This document shows, one piece after another, positions 13,016 to 47,240 of a stretch of DNA of 64,000 nt. Source of the DNA: Megaleporinus macrocephalus. Taxonomy: Eukaryota > Chordata > Actinopteri > Characiformes > Anostomidae. The position numbers and the translations under genes were made by a program. The notes beneath the pieces were generated by a model. The model ran no database searches. It was not told the DNA's origin and was given only the letters and a program-made list of their open reading frames with translations. The DNA is taken from contig CM038710.1 in the NCBI GenBank assembly GCA_021613375.1, positions 29,201,763-29,265,762 on the forward strand, written 5' to 3'. Each line of letters starts with the position of its first letter. Position 1 is the first letter of the stretch.

Positions 13016-13044
13016 GCACACGCACGCACACACGAGCGCGCGCG
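12982..13044. repeat. (CA)n(CG)n alternating purine-pyrimidine tract
   Basis: A CA dinucleotide run passes directly into a CG run and then mixed CACG/CGCG. The tract alternates purine and pyrimidine almost perfectly for about 60 bp, in the gnai3 promoter/5' UTR region. Such sequence can adopt Z-DNA. Confidence 0.9.
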
Positions 13045-13154
13045 GTTTCCTCCGAGCTGACCCTCTTCGTGGACACGTCTGAGCCTCCGCAGCCTCTGTA
13101 CTGAGGTGTGCTCGAACGGCAGCTGCTGTGTTTCACTGCTGCTGCTGCCGCTAC

Positions 13155-13190
13155 ATGGCAGCTCGTCGCCTCGCTCGCCTTCCCATGTGA
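13155..13190 (+). promoter_or_regulatory. upstream ORF in the gnai3 5' region, ending in a start-stop pair
   Basis: An ATG at 13155 opens an 11-codon frame (MAARRLARLPM) that ends at TGA 13188-13190. Its last sense codon is itself an ATG immediately followed by TGA, a minimal start-stop uORF. It lies about 150 nt before the main ATG in another frame, and matters only if transcription starts upstream of it. Confidence 0.4.
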
Positions 13191-13335
13191 GGAGCCGCGC
13201 CAACGCCTTTTTTCTCTGTCACACGCTTCGCTGTTCGGCGAGGACTGCAGGCACGGTCGGCGCTGCGGCGCACTTTCCCAGTCTCGTTCCGCGGGAACCT
13301 TGCAGCGAGCAGACAGGCAGCTGGCTGGCGGGTGA

Positions 13336-29221
<15,886 letters not shown>

Positions 29222-29243
29222 AGCATCAAGTGTTAGTGCAAAG
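29222..29243 (+). other. gnai3: gnai3 3' UTR part of exon 8, ending at a splice donor
   Basis: A good donor, AAAG|GTATGC, lies 22 nt after the stop. Mammalian GNAI2 and GNAI3 also carry an intron in the 3' UTR. The short distance should keep the transcript clear of nonsense-mediated decay. Confidence 0.6.
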
Positions 29244-31542
29244 GTATGCTCAACCGCCCCTAGCAGCCCAGAGTAGTCATGGTAGCTGTAGCAGGTTAAT
29301 GTCTAATATGAGAAAAGTAGTATTACACATTCAGCAGTTAGGCACATATTTAAATATTAAATAAGTCCTTAAATAATAAGATACCTGAAAATGGGTTCAC
29401 AAGTCACTCCCTCACACTAACTGCATAACTTACCAAATCGTTTTATGGCAGTTAGCGAATAACTAACAACCGAGTAACAAGACGCAGGCCTACATAATGA
29501 TAAACATTCATTCGAATTGAGGTATTATTTGAAAATCTCCCCAGACACTACCAAACTGTAATCATTTGTTTGCAGCTGTTTTGGAAAGCACTGCTATGAG
29601 TAGCACAGATGTTCATGGTCAGCCACGTGGCACAGAAGTGTATGGTCAAACACAAAGGCCGCTGTGATATCTACAGTCATGGACTTTGCCTGACCAGCCC
29701 CCGGCCCTCTCTATTTTAAGTGAGGATTCTCACCGTGTGTCAGCTCAAGAATCCTCCTGCAGTATTTTCAGCTGCAGTGGAAGCTGTGCCACCTGCGCAG
29801 ACAACATCCTGATAGACATACATGTGGGTTTTGCCCTCCTGTGTGGAATGAGTGTGATATGCTGCATAGATCTGATAGTAGTAATCCAGCGAAGGTTTCT
29901 TTTTATATCATTGATTTTAATTGTTTATAGTAATACTTGATGGAAGATGTACACTTTGGTTTGGCCAAAATAAAATTCTTGGATTGTTTTGAAAAACAAA
30001 GACTTTCGCACGTATGTGGGTCAATAATACTATTATTTAAACTACATTGAAATTTCAGTTTTTTCTAAGCTTTATAATCAGATTGAACCCTTATAAGGAC
30101 TCTGGGCATACGCTAATATAAGCAAGTATATCACTATAATTACTTTACCTTATGGCACTGTTTACAATATACTATTACAATATTGCTTTAATTTGAACTT
30201 AATTACATTTAATGATATTTCCAGTTCTTTTTTTCTGTGTAGATGCTTCAACATATTCTGTATGTGCAATAGGTTGATCATTCATAAAAAACAGTAACAA
30301 CATTGAATAAAAAAACCTCTCCACAAATGATGCTCACTGTGAGTATAATTATACACTAGGGCTGTGTAGTGGCAAGAACCTGGTGATAGAGTACATATCA
30401 TGATCCTACTATTAAAACACACCACTATATGAACAGGTTTGCCAATGTTTACAATAGCGTTGCACCCTTGTGCTGCTTGTTTATGTTGTTGGAGTGGATC
30501 TGAAAATGGATTACAACATCTAGTGGTCAGAGTTTTAAACACAATGATTCACTGTCTGCCAGGAATCTGTGTATCGATACTGTGTTTTTGAGAATTGATA
30601 CAGTATCACTAAACATAATATTGTGATATTTAATATTTCAATATTTTCTTACACCCCTATCATATACAGTTTTTTTGCATTTAGCAGTAGAGCTAAGAAC
30701 CTCTGCACTGCAAACCAGAGAACTGTGAAATATTCCAACTCAAAACAATATAAAAATATATATATTTTCATAATTATGTTTATTTTTTTAATAAATGTTT
30801 TCGTAAACTTGCGCTAATTGAGGAAGTACTGCTATGATAAAGACCCACTGCTGTGATAATCCTGTTTTCTGCTCAAGCCATCATTTTTTCACATGTTACT
30901 GGTTTAATACTACACAGATCCAGCCTTCGTCTAGACATATGCAGCTTGTCACAGACATTTGGGTCCCATATTTGTACGGTGAATATTTCAGTTAACATTG
31001 CTTAACTTTAAACATGACTGGATTAGTCTCTTAGCAGTCTGCTGAGCTGCTCGCGAAACAGGATCATGTTCTTGTGTCACATACGCAGCATCGCAAACAA
31101 GTTTATTTATGAGATCCTGCAGTTTATCACTTCTGAGACGGCTGAGACATTTTTCATCTGTTATAATAGAAGTTCTGAATCATAGAAAAAAGTTCTAGGA
31201 CCTCTCCTCCCTCTACACATGTTTACCTGCTCCAATCAAATCTGAGGAGCGCCCTTATTATGTCATCGGATTGCAACAGTGTAGCAGGAGCTTGTGAAAG
31301 CAGGGCTTGTTCTAAGTATTTGTGGTGAAACTGCAATTTGTTTGATGTAATGATGATGACGTTTCTCTAAGTTCCTAATAACATTACCAAACGTGATTAA
31401 TATTGCTGTATATGAAGTGACTCGAATACAAACACACACCGTGTAGTAGGGCTCCAGGTGTTATAGAGTCTTCCTCTGCTGTAGCTAGGTCCCTAATGAA
31501 AGAACTCAAATAACGGCCTCTCTCTTCCTTTTATCGTTTTAG
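29244..31542 (+). other. probable gnai3 3' UTR intron
   Basis: Runs from donor GTATGC to acceptor ATCGTTTTAG at 31542. It contains the MITE at 30357-30659 and otherwise unremarkable AT-rich DNA. An AATAAA at 29969-29974 could give a shorter, unspliced transcript end. Confidence 0.5.
30357..30659 (+). mobile_element. hAT MITE, copy 2
   Basis: 303 bp, starts TAGGGCTGTGTAGTGG and ends TTCTTACACCCCTA, and is closely related to 21205-21573 apart from an internal deletion. Flanks TTATACAC (30349-30356) and TCATATAC (30660-30667) agree at 6 of 8 positions, an aged target-site duplication. Confidence 0.85.
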
Positions 31543-31945
31543 TCACTGAACATAGTGGAAGTAATGGGAGCATGCCTGATTGGATGGATATCACTGGTGC
31601 TGCCTGTAGTGGACTCCAATCAGTGGGAGACGATGACTAGATACAGACTGCTGCTACCATGCTGCGTACACACCGTAGTTCTTACTGTGCATTTTGGAGA
31701 GACTCTCTTAAACCCCGCCCCCACATCTGTTGACAGTTCTTTCATTTGTCTTTCTGTAATTCCGTCTTGCATCGTAGCGAGGTCGAGATGGAGGAGTGTT
31801 TCTGTCCATGTTGTAACTACCAGGTCCACCTCAGCCATGGATTGTCCACTGGGTATTACAGTACATGAAGTATATGAAGTAGCTCTATGCACACATTGAT
31901 TGATTGATTAAAAATAATAATAAAAATAGTCGATGGCATCAACAT
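31543..31945 (+). other. gnai3: probable gnai3 terminal non-coding exon (short form)
   Basis: Follows the acceptor at 31542 and includes an AATAAA at 31919-31924. The exon may extend further, since other hexamers lie downstream, but the sequence past 31945 is largely transposon-derived. Confidence 0.45.
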
Positions 31946-32419
31946 ACAATGTACTGTGCAAAGGTTTTAGGCACTTAGGGACACTATATTTAAAAAGCTT
32001 GTTTTCCAGTCTGGAGGCTCATTTGCTCACTTTATTTTTGAAATATTCAAGTAGTATTAATACAGTAAGTAGTGGTTTTACGTATATCAGTGTGTTTAAT
32101 TAACCCTTTCTAAGCTTTTCCTTGTGGAAACAACCCAGTCTTGTTTGCAGTTCTCATCTAATAGCTGCTTTGACTGCTCAGTACTTCATTAAGCTAAATC
32201 AAGATTACTGCTGAAGGAACTGAATACATTCATGGAATGCCCAGGAGAAATCTGGAACTACACTCTTCAAACTGGCACACTACTTCTTTCACAATAAGAT
32301 ATTCATGTTACTTTGTATTGTATTTATGCTTAATGATATCTGGTGGTCATACTGGTGGTCATACTTTTATTGTTTTAAACACTGAGTCTTGGTGCCTAAG
32401 ACTTTTGCACAGCACTGTA
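31945..32419 (+). mobile_element. Tc1/mariner-type MITE
   Basis: 5' end TACTGTGCAAAGGTTTTAGG (from 31952) and 3' end, reverse complemented, CTGTGCAAAAGTCTTAGGCA form terminal inverted repeats, with TA at both outer ends. This CTGTGCAAAAGTCTTAGGC repeat is typical of fish Tc1-like elements. No transposase frame. Confidence 0.75.
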
Positions 32420-32550
32420 TACCATGTTTGCATTTATTAGACTGTTACCATTTTGGAAACATGTTTTCCTTAAGATGCATCAGCTCTTTTTCCAAAAGAG
32501 GAACATCAGAGTATCATCTGTTACATAACTGTGATTTCACAGCTTTGGAA

Positions 32551-33272
32551 CAGAGGTTCCCAACCACCGGGCCGCTGACCAGTAACAGGCCATTGGTTAA
32601 TTAGTATGGTATGACAGTGAACAATTGGAAGGTTAGTAGCCTAAATGTTAAACTACACCCTTAAGTAATATTATTATTTTTATTATTATTTATTATTATA
32701 TTTTTTGGCATTAAAATCCATTAAAGGGCCTATATCCTACCTGTTTACTGTATTTTTTATACCATGAATTCAATTTACATGACCATTTTCCAACCTCTTT
32801 ACACCTTGGACAACAGGCTGTATCCATTACTGTGCCTTTAAGACTGATAACCTCCTTTCTGATTGACTGGCCTGTGTTGTTCTTAGTTTAAAAAGCTCTT
32901 CTCTTAGAAACAGTGATTGTGAATGGCTGTAGCTAAACTGCTGTAGGCAGAATAGACTGTTTAATGTAAATGGAAGGACAGCAACGAATAATTAAATTTA
33001 GCTGGTTTTGCAGCTTTTTCCCATATATTGTATGTATAGGCTGAGGGAGAGAACGCTACACCTTGAAAAAGTGACATTTATCTCATGTTTCATATTAATA
33101 CAGTGAGATTTTTTCCATGATATGGGCCTTTTAAGTAACTGTACATCTTATATATTGAACGAGGCAATGAAGCCAGTTGTTTACATCATCAAATATGCCC
33201 CACCTCCCAATGGCCTGTCAGAAACGGCGTAGGCCGCGGTTCTGTCTGTGTTAAAAAAGGTTGGGACCTGTG
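32551..33272. mobile_element. hAT-like element (CAGAGGTTCCCAACC ends), with a nested insertion
   Basis: Starts CAGAGGTTCCCAACCACCGG and ends GGTTGGGACCTGTG, an inverted repeat. No clear 8-bp duplication was found. It contains the separate TIR element 32721-33134. Confidence 0.6.
32721..33134. mobile_element. TTAA-bounded TIR element nested inside the hAT-like element
   Basis: Starts TTAAAGGGCCTATATCC; the other end reads TTAAAAGGCCCATATCATGG when reverse complemented. The inverted ends and flanking TTAA suggest a piggyBac-like or similar MITE, 414 bp and non-coding. Confidence 0.6.
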
Positions 33273-35990
33273 TTCTAGAGCACATCTTGTTTTTTCTCAA
33301 CAGCTGTACATGTAAGTTATATAGACAGTAAGACTTAGCTTTGACTTATTTCATCATCTTTTCAAGCCAGGTTTCATTGAAAACAGTGAAGACACATCAA
33401 GCTGTATACTTTAGCTGAGCATTTGAAACATCACGACTGCAGCTTTAGTTTTTAAAGTGTGAAGTTTGGCGTAAAATACACACAATCACTCTTATTAACT
33501 TGAGAACTAGAAAGAAAATTGTAGCTGAGTACTTTTGCTTATTTTTGACTTTTATTCTGTTTGTCTGTGATGAATTAGAAATGGACCACTTTGTAACAAG
33601 CGTATTTTATTATTTGGTGTGTGTTCACAGTAAATTTGTATGAATAATTGTTAAATACATTTAAGACTGCATGGTACTGGGACGCAGGCTGAGACCATTC
33701 TAATAATTATTGTAGAAAGTAATTGTGACACTTGCATGGAGGATAATAATTGCATTCACTGCTTGATCTTCTGAAGGTAATTTCCTCTGTTTCTCTTCTC
33801 TTATGAAACTGTTGGGCCCTTTATAACCTGCCTGAGCTTTTCCGTGTCTCAGATTAATGTTTTTATCTTTTTTGTATGGATACCCATTTTGCAAAATGAC
33901 CTAAAGTGTCAAACTTGCATTGTTTTTATGTACGACTGCCTCTGAAATACCATTAAATGCAATTTATGATTTACAATAACTTTAGAATTTCACAACATGA
34001 CTGAAATTTAAAATATATATTTGGAAATTGTAATTTTTAAAGTATTTAAGTTTTGTATGAACTTAATTCAGTTGGTTTAGTGTTATAAAGGGCCCACAAA
34101 TGAAAAGGTGTTGCAGGTCTTTTACTGTACGTGCTTTGTTTCATTCTTGGGATTTTCGTCCTGTAAATCTTTCGGACTGAACGTCATGAACAGTTTTGTA
34201 ATTTGTACGTATTTAAGCTTTACAACATGTTCCATCATGTCATTGGTTCATCTCTTGGCTTGCCCTCGCTGTGGCCAGGTTTGTTTTTGTCAGAGGTTGC
34301 TTACTCAGTACAATGCAGTGCATACATTAGTATTATTATCCATCTTTGGAAGTATGAGTCATATTTTCACAGGTGGATTTTGAGTTTTTTTTCTTTGCAC
34401 TGCAGGTGCTTATGTTCTTCTTTGTACAGCACTCTTCCTTTACTGCAGTTTTGAACTGATGCTTTTTTTGTTTTTCTTCTTTTTTTTCTATAACGGGCCA
34501 CTAATATCTATTAAAACACTGAATTGGAAAACTTAAAGTTTTGTCACAAGCTTTTTTTTTGTATTTAGGTGGACCAGGGAAGATTCTGTTAGACATTCTG
34601 AGGATATGGTTTTGGCAAAATGGGGTATATATTGTACCTGGTCTATGGTAATGTTATTGTTGTGTTATTATATACCTGTAGGATTTGTAAGTATATCCTA
34701 AAAGTCTTGGTTGGCGCCAATGTGTCCCAACCAAGAAATGATTTAGAGTTATTTTAAGTTTTAAAAAGGGCTCCATGTATCCAACTATATTTGATAATGT
34801 TGTTAAAACGAATAAACTCAGAACACTTGGATTATTTGTGGTGAGCAGCCAGAAGCAAAATGGCTTTGGACCTGTAATTACTACTACCATTTACAACAGC
34901 TATGAATATTTAATAACATCTCAGTTTTTAAAGGTCTATTGAACTCTGGATGGTCAATAATAATCACTGCTAATAGGTTGTGTTTAAGTTCAGCATGTAT
35001 TTGTAAAGTGCACTTTGTGACTTTTTTCCCTGATCAATTACGTAACGTATCAATAGTTCACTATAAAGAAAATGATACTGTTATTATTGATATTAAATAA
35101 GATGACAGCAACAGCAAGTGGAATGGATGCAAGTCTTTATTTCATGTTACTACGTTTATAGTCCAGAACATCTCCTCAGATTCAAAACAACATAACGGGC
35201 CACTAGAGTATTTGTCCTTACTGACTTTCATAAATATATAGTTTCTTCATTTAGATTTATATAGTATCTTCTTTGAAATAGAGATTCACTCTGCTATCCT
35301 TATTTACAAAATACACTCCCCTAGTCATTTTATTCTGGGAAAGAAAAAAAAATGTATGTCACATTGTTTAGCATGCTGATTATATTAAATTGAGTTATCG
35401 CACATGCAAGTTTTACTTGTCCACATTCTCAAAAGAAGCTCCTAAACTGTACATTACATAAAATAAAATTGCTAACCCAAGTAGTGTTGTCATGGAATGA
35501 TGCCTTATAACCGTATGACTGCAGCTGGACTGGGTTAAAGTAGCATGTTATGTCCTTGACACACAAATGAAAAATTTCTGGCTGCTTTAGGCCCTAACAG
35601 AGGAAAGCATCTACTCATAGTCTGTTCCAGCAGCTTCAAAACATCGTGTTCTCCTTGTTTCTTTTCAGACGCCCCGTCTAGTGACTTTAAACGCAGTTCA
35701 AACATTTACAGGTGATTTGTTTAGCTCTACACTGGATAGACTCTCGACTGTTTGGGTCGAGCATGACTTGCAGGTCCGGTGTGATGGGGAATGGAGTGAG
35801 GAAGATTGAGAATATCATTTAGCTGGGAGGGGCATCTGACCTCGGAGAGCCCCCTGAAAAAAGTAGAGGTCACTGTCATGCCATCTCTCTGTCCTCTGTT
35901 GTCACCTTGGCAAAATCACCAAAACAATGCCAATCACTCAGGTCAAGGACGGAAGGAGAGGGGGGCCGGATTCTAGAACAACAGGAGAGA
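33273..35990. other. gnai3/gnat2 convergent intergenic region
   Basis: 2.7 kb between the two converging genes. It may hold the long-form 3' UTR of gnai3; possible hexamers include ATTAAA at 33952 and AATAAA at 34811. No coding region is supported. Confidence 0.5.
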
Positions 35991-36003
35991 AAAGAGAAAG
36001 AAG

Positions 36004-36022
36004 TTTATTTCTTTTATTTATT
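36004..36022 (-). terminator. gnat2 polyadenylation signal cluster
   Basis: Three AATAAA hexamers on the minus strand (seen as TTTATT at 36004, 36013 and 36017), about 130-145 nt beyond the gnat2 stop codon. Confidence 0.6.
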
Positions 36023-36150
36023 TTTTCATTTAAATTGTTGAGTTACAGAGAAAGGCAGAGCTTTTTGAAGGTTTTGCTTTTAGTAAGCAGAGTTCATTAA
36101 ACTGGACTGATTATTAATTATATCCACTTGCCTCAAAAAGCGGGCATCTT

Positions 36151-42744
<6,594 letters not shown>

Positions 42745-43049
42745 TCAAGCTCCTGAGGGTTACAAATTTTGCCGGCTTCCTCTGCGCTTGTTGCGTGCGG
42801 CAGAATAGGTCGCAATATGATGCTCCTGATGATCTGGCCAGGGAAGGGGCTTCAGCAGAAGCGTCCGCAAACCTGCTTTAGATGAGGCCGACGTGCCCCT
42901 GACTCTCCTCTTGGCGAACAATCGAATGGAGAGTGCTGAAACGCCAAAAGCGAACGGCAGGTCTATCCTCACTAATTCCTCCCTGTCAAGCCTAATGCCT
43001 TAGTTCAGGATTGGGGAGGGTTTTTACTGATCTTCCTGTGTGAACCAGC

Positions 43050-43061
43050 CAATCCAATTAG
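43050..43061. promoter_or_regulatory. candidate photoreceptor homeodomain sites upstream of gnat2
   Basis: CAATCC (43050-43055, a CRX/OTX-type core) overlaps CAATTAG (43055-43061, identical to the Ret-1/PCE-1 core) about 335 bp upstream of the gnat2 ATG. A second GGATTG lies at 43008. Short motifs arise often by chance; the location upstream of a cone gene is the only support. Confidence 0.35.
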
Positions 43062-44315
43062 CTTGGCTAACGAAGGCATGAGTGAAGATTTTAAAATAAG
43101 GAAAACCAGCGTGTCCTGTTTCACTGATATTGTGGGAGACCTTGACGTGTTGGATGGTTGCTGTTAGCTTTTATAGGCTAAGGAAAGATGACACTGGACA
43201 CGGTTGTCTGTCGGTGAGCAAATGCACAAATCTCTGAATCCAATCATCATATCTTTACCTCCATCAAGACACAACCCTGTAATTCTAATGTCTCATGAAG
43301 GTTCATGAATGTGAGGGACCACAATGTTCTGTGCAGGTGGTGGGTTATGTTTTCTGAAGGTATAAGTGTGAAAAAGCATTGGTCTTGATAACTGGGTTGA
43401 CCGTTATGGTGGTAAAGAGGTCATGTTCAGGATATCCTTACCCTAACCTTCTCATGGGAACTAAAGGAGATTATGCCTTAGGGTTGAGAAGTATGAAGAT
43501 ATTTATAGTAACTGTGTTAAATTATATCATATTACATCACAATATGTGTTTCTAAGTATATCTTAAATACTATTAGTACTTAAAGAACACAGACCAGCAT
43601 TTCATTGTAAAGGATGTCTAATTGGGCCTTTAATTGGATTTAGTGCAGTGCAGTTTGTGGATCATTAAATGAAAGTCATTGTTTTTAATAGCATGTTTTT
43701 TGAATGCTTATTAAACTTCAGAAAATCCAGGTGTCATGATGACTTGAATCGTAGGGTTTTGTGATGTATTTGTTTTCATGTTGAACATACCTAATACTTA
43801 CTGTTGTAGAAGGAAGCAATGAAAAAAAACTTGATTACTATGACAAACTCATTTGGCTTATCTCAGATTCAGATAGCCGATGGGGTCAAAGTAAAGGGAT
43901 AAACTTATTTTTGTGTGTATGATAAATACCTCCACTGAATATATATGCACACCCTCCAAGGAATTAGGTTCATGGGTTATGTAACCTTGTGCATGCAAGG
44001 CAAATGGATAAGGGCCTGGAGGTTAGTGGGTCTCGTTTTCTAGAATTGATGCAGTGCATCAGGTACTCTGTTCATTTTCTATATGGACAATATCCCTACA
44101 TTTTGGCTAAAGTCAACGATATGCATTATTCCTATACAAGAGATTTACTTTCATTTTATCAAAGAAATCTGTAGGGTTTCTCTTCCACATCTCCAAACTC
44201 TTAGAAGTGGGTTGTAGTTTCTGCTTGTAATTCAAATCAAACAAGAATGTTCAGAGAACAATGGTTGTCTTCCTTTCTTTTACTTTGTCTTTAGCCTTAC
44301 TTATGCAGGTATGTC

Positions 44316-44318
<3 letters not shown>

Positions 44319-44369
<51 letters not shown>
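44319..44369. repeat. (TA)n microsatellite
   Basis: About 25 uninterrupted TA dinucleotides. Confidence 0.98.
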
Positions 44370-44373
<4 letters not shown>

Positions 44374-45601
44374 TTGTTGTCTCTGACTTTTATACAGTAC
44401 TGTATGTATTTTTTATTTATTTTTTGTCTTATAGCTGAGATGGTTGCCACCCATCAGGTTTTAAGTTGCAGTCCCACCACATGGATTTTTCTTCTTCTTT
44501 CTTTCCCATCATTTTAGCTAGAACCTTCTATGCTGAACTACGGAGGCATATCAGCTTTTCATCACCCTTTACTGCTGATGAAGTATTACAACATTCAGCT
44601 TTAGATATCATGTTGATATGCTTTTAGGCTTATAGCCCTAGCTTTGTGTATGTCATACTATAAGATGCTACAGTTTAAGCCATAATTTCCTATCTTAGGG
44701 AACGTCTGCAGTCCCCTTATACTGACATAAGATTTTGTGGTGAGGTGGACTTTCACATCAGCCATAATCAGCAACAACTTGCAATGACAGCAGAATTTCT
44801 GATATGTTGTGTAATGTGCAATAAAAGACATTTAAAAAAACAAAATTGGCCACAATGGTGTCATTTAATGGGTTATTAATGATAGAGCTGAACTACAACC
44901 TGATTACTTGATGATGGGAAACCATGTCCCGAAATTAAAGTTTGGACTGGAGAGCATCTCAAGTGGTCGTTGATTAATGCCTGAAGAGTGTGATTGACCG
45001 CCTGCTGAGAGTAGAGGAGCAAATGATCTCAGGTTACAGCTTTTCCCTTGATATACATCGGTGACGCCACCCCTAGCTGTCAAGATACCCTTCCCTCTTG
45101 GGTTTGGAGTCACCTATCCTTCTCCTGGCGGTGGTGGCTTGAAAGTAGAAGAGCGCAGAGAGCGAGATTTAAATCGACGTCACTTTCTGTAAGTAGATAG
45201 TCTTATTGCTTGTGACAGCTTGCAGGAGACTCAAATCCCTAAATGCTTCAAAGGGGAATATAGCAAACTAACCATGGTATCCTTCTCTTCCTCACAGCCA
45301 ATCTTGTTAAGGTCTCTCTGTCCCGGCCCCGCCTCTCGCACCACACCACGACTGCTGAGCTGTTGACAAGATTAGCTGTCGAGTCCCACAGAGGGTGGAA
45401 GAGCCAAAGAGGCTAATTATGATGGCAGGTGGTTCTTTGTTCCCTTCCTCGTTTTAGATGAGTATATAGGAAGGGGCTGCAGGATACAGATCTCAGCAAT
45501 CTATGTAACAGCTCAGCTCCAGCATTAACCTAATAGGTCAGCCAAGATTCAGGACTTACAGACGCTCTGTAGTGCTTCTGCAGTCTTTGAGGCTGCATTT
45601 T

Positions 45602-45915
45602 ATCCATCCATCCATCCATCCATCCATCCATCCATCCATCCATTCATCCATCCATTGTCTTCTGCTTTGTCCCGCTAGTCAAGGTCACAGGGGGACTGGA
45701 GCCAATCCCACCGTCATTGGGCGAACACCATGGACAGGTCGCCAGTCCATCGCATGGCCAACACACACTCACACACATACACTCACACCTACGGGCAATT
45801 TAGAGTGACTGCTCAACCTAACATGAGGAGGAAGCCCACTCCACACAGAATGGCATGGACCGGGAATCGAACCCAGATCGTCTTGCTTTGAGGCGACAGC
45901 ACCTCACCACCACCA
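45602..45915. mobile_element. retroposon (LINE/SINE) tail with (CATC)n
   Basis: A (CATC)n tract (45602-45655) followed by 'cattgtcttctgctttgtcc', 'gggggactggagccaatccc', 'caggtcgccagtccatcgca', 'acctacgggcaatttagagt' and 'gggaatcgaacccagatcgt'. This order is characteristic of a very common fish retroposon 3' region. The (CATC)n end marks the terminal repeat. Confidence 0.75.
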
Positions 45916-46023
45916 TCTGGTTGCATTTCAAATTATGCTTATTATAAGCAAAAAATAATAAATGAAAAAACAGATATGGTGATATCTATTTCAATAGAAA
46001 TGCAAAAACCAACCCCATGTATT

Positions 46024-47240
46024 TAAAGGTGCCATAGAACACTTTTATTGAGTCTCTGATTCTCTGATGTCTACGTAGAAGCTATGTGACTTTAGTCGGG
46101 AGAAATTGCTCAGATGTCGTTGTATACGTTGATTATGCATTCTATGATTTGGCTAAAATGAAACTGTTTTCCTTTCTTCTGGTGAGCTCATGAGTAATTT
46201 GATGAGCTCAGCCCTGATTTGCTGATTTGCAGCGAGGCGATGATCACTGCTAGTGGCCAACATTACCTATACTGGCTACTTGCTCTTGTTGTCAACGACT
46301 ACACAAAGTAAATTAAAGTTGTTACTAACTAAGAAGCGTTCGATTTAAGATGTGATGAAGCTGCTCAATATTCTCCAAGGTTTAAGAATCTGTCCAATTG
46401 AAACCTGCATAGCAAACTAACAACTTCAAACTAAAGTTGTCCAGAAATTAGTCGGCTTCCTATTAGGGGTGGGCGATATGGCCCTACAATAATATCACAA
46501 TATTTTATGGTATTTTTGCGAATATTTCAAGAATATACTACTGCAACAAAATGAAAATAAAATTTTATTATTGCATACGATATGGTATGGCACACCCCTA
46601 ACTGAGATATCAAGAAATACACGAATTTTCATCAGATTGTAACAGAAGTCAATGATCCAGAATGTCACGATACTAAATAATGCACTCCACATATCTACAT
46701 ATATTCAGGACTGAAGTAAAATGAATGATACTGGACAGATAAAATCAGTCTCTAGTAGATATAGACTGGGAAATGAGAAAAGTGTGAATGTACCTGATGT
46801 GATAGTTAGGGATGAGTGATATGTCACGATATTTCAGGGTATAATATCGTTCACGATATTCAAAAATGTTGGTGATATTATTGTGTTCGATACGATATGT
46901 CACACCCCTACTTCCTATTTGCCAGCTTGTTTTGTGTATTTTCTGGAATGGTGCGTTTCTCCACATAGTCCACCATTGTCGTTGCTGTCGCACATTGTAT
47001 ATACATTTTGGTGGCATAAATATGAGTCAGTAGAGTTACGTAACAGTTTAGGTTTTTCTAATCAGTCCGTTTCACTGTCTTCCTTCACAAATACAGGATT
47101 CATCTTTGAGAAGACAGCAGTGTTTGAGGTTCACGGTATGTCAGTTCTATGTACAGAACTTTCCTTATTTAACTACCTAACGCGAATGTAAATACATTTC
47201 AGGTGTTTATTGTGTTACATTTTCATTGATTACAGCGTTG
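46024..47240 (+). repeat. dispersed repeat related to 26701-27560, split by a composite hAT element
   Basis: Starts TTTAAAGGTGCCATAG, like the TIR of the element at 26701. Its 47100-47172 section ('tgaggttcacggtatgtcag') matches 27440-27512. The interruption at 46464-46910 is the later insertion. The right boundary is uncertain. Confidence 0.5.
46464..46910 (+). mobile_element. composite hAT MITE (two units within one target-site duplication)
   Basis: Perfect 8-bp direct repeat CTTCCTAT at 46456-46463 and 46911-46918. The element starts TAGGGGTGGGCGATATGG and ends GATATGTCACACCCCTA. Internally CACACCCCTA recurs at 46591-46600, and TTAGGGATGAGTGATATG appears at 46806. Two MITE-like units with their own ends therefore lie inside one outer pair of ends. 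Confidence 0.85.

Noticed and set aside
43168..43175. TATA box for gnat2 (TATAAAAG on the minus strand)
   Set aside because: It would imply a leader of over 400 nt, with the candidate homeodomain sites inside it. Nothing else supports it, so it was not listed as a feature.
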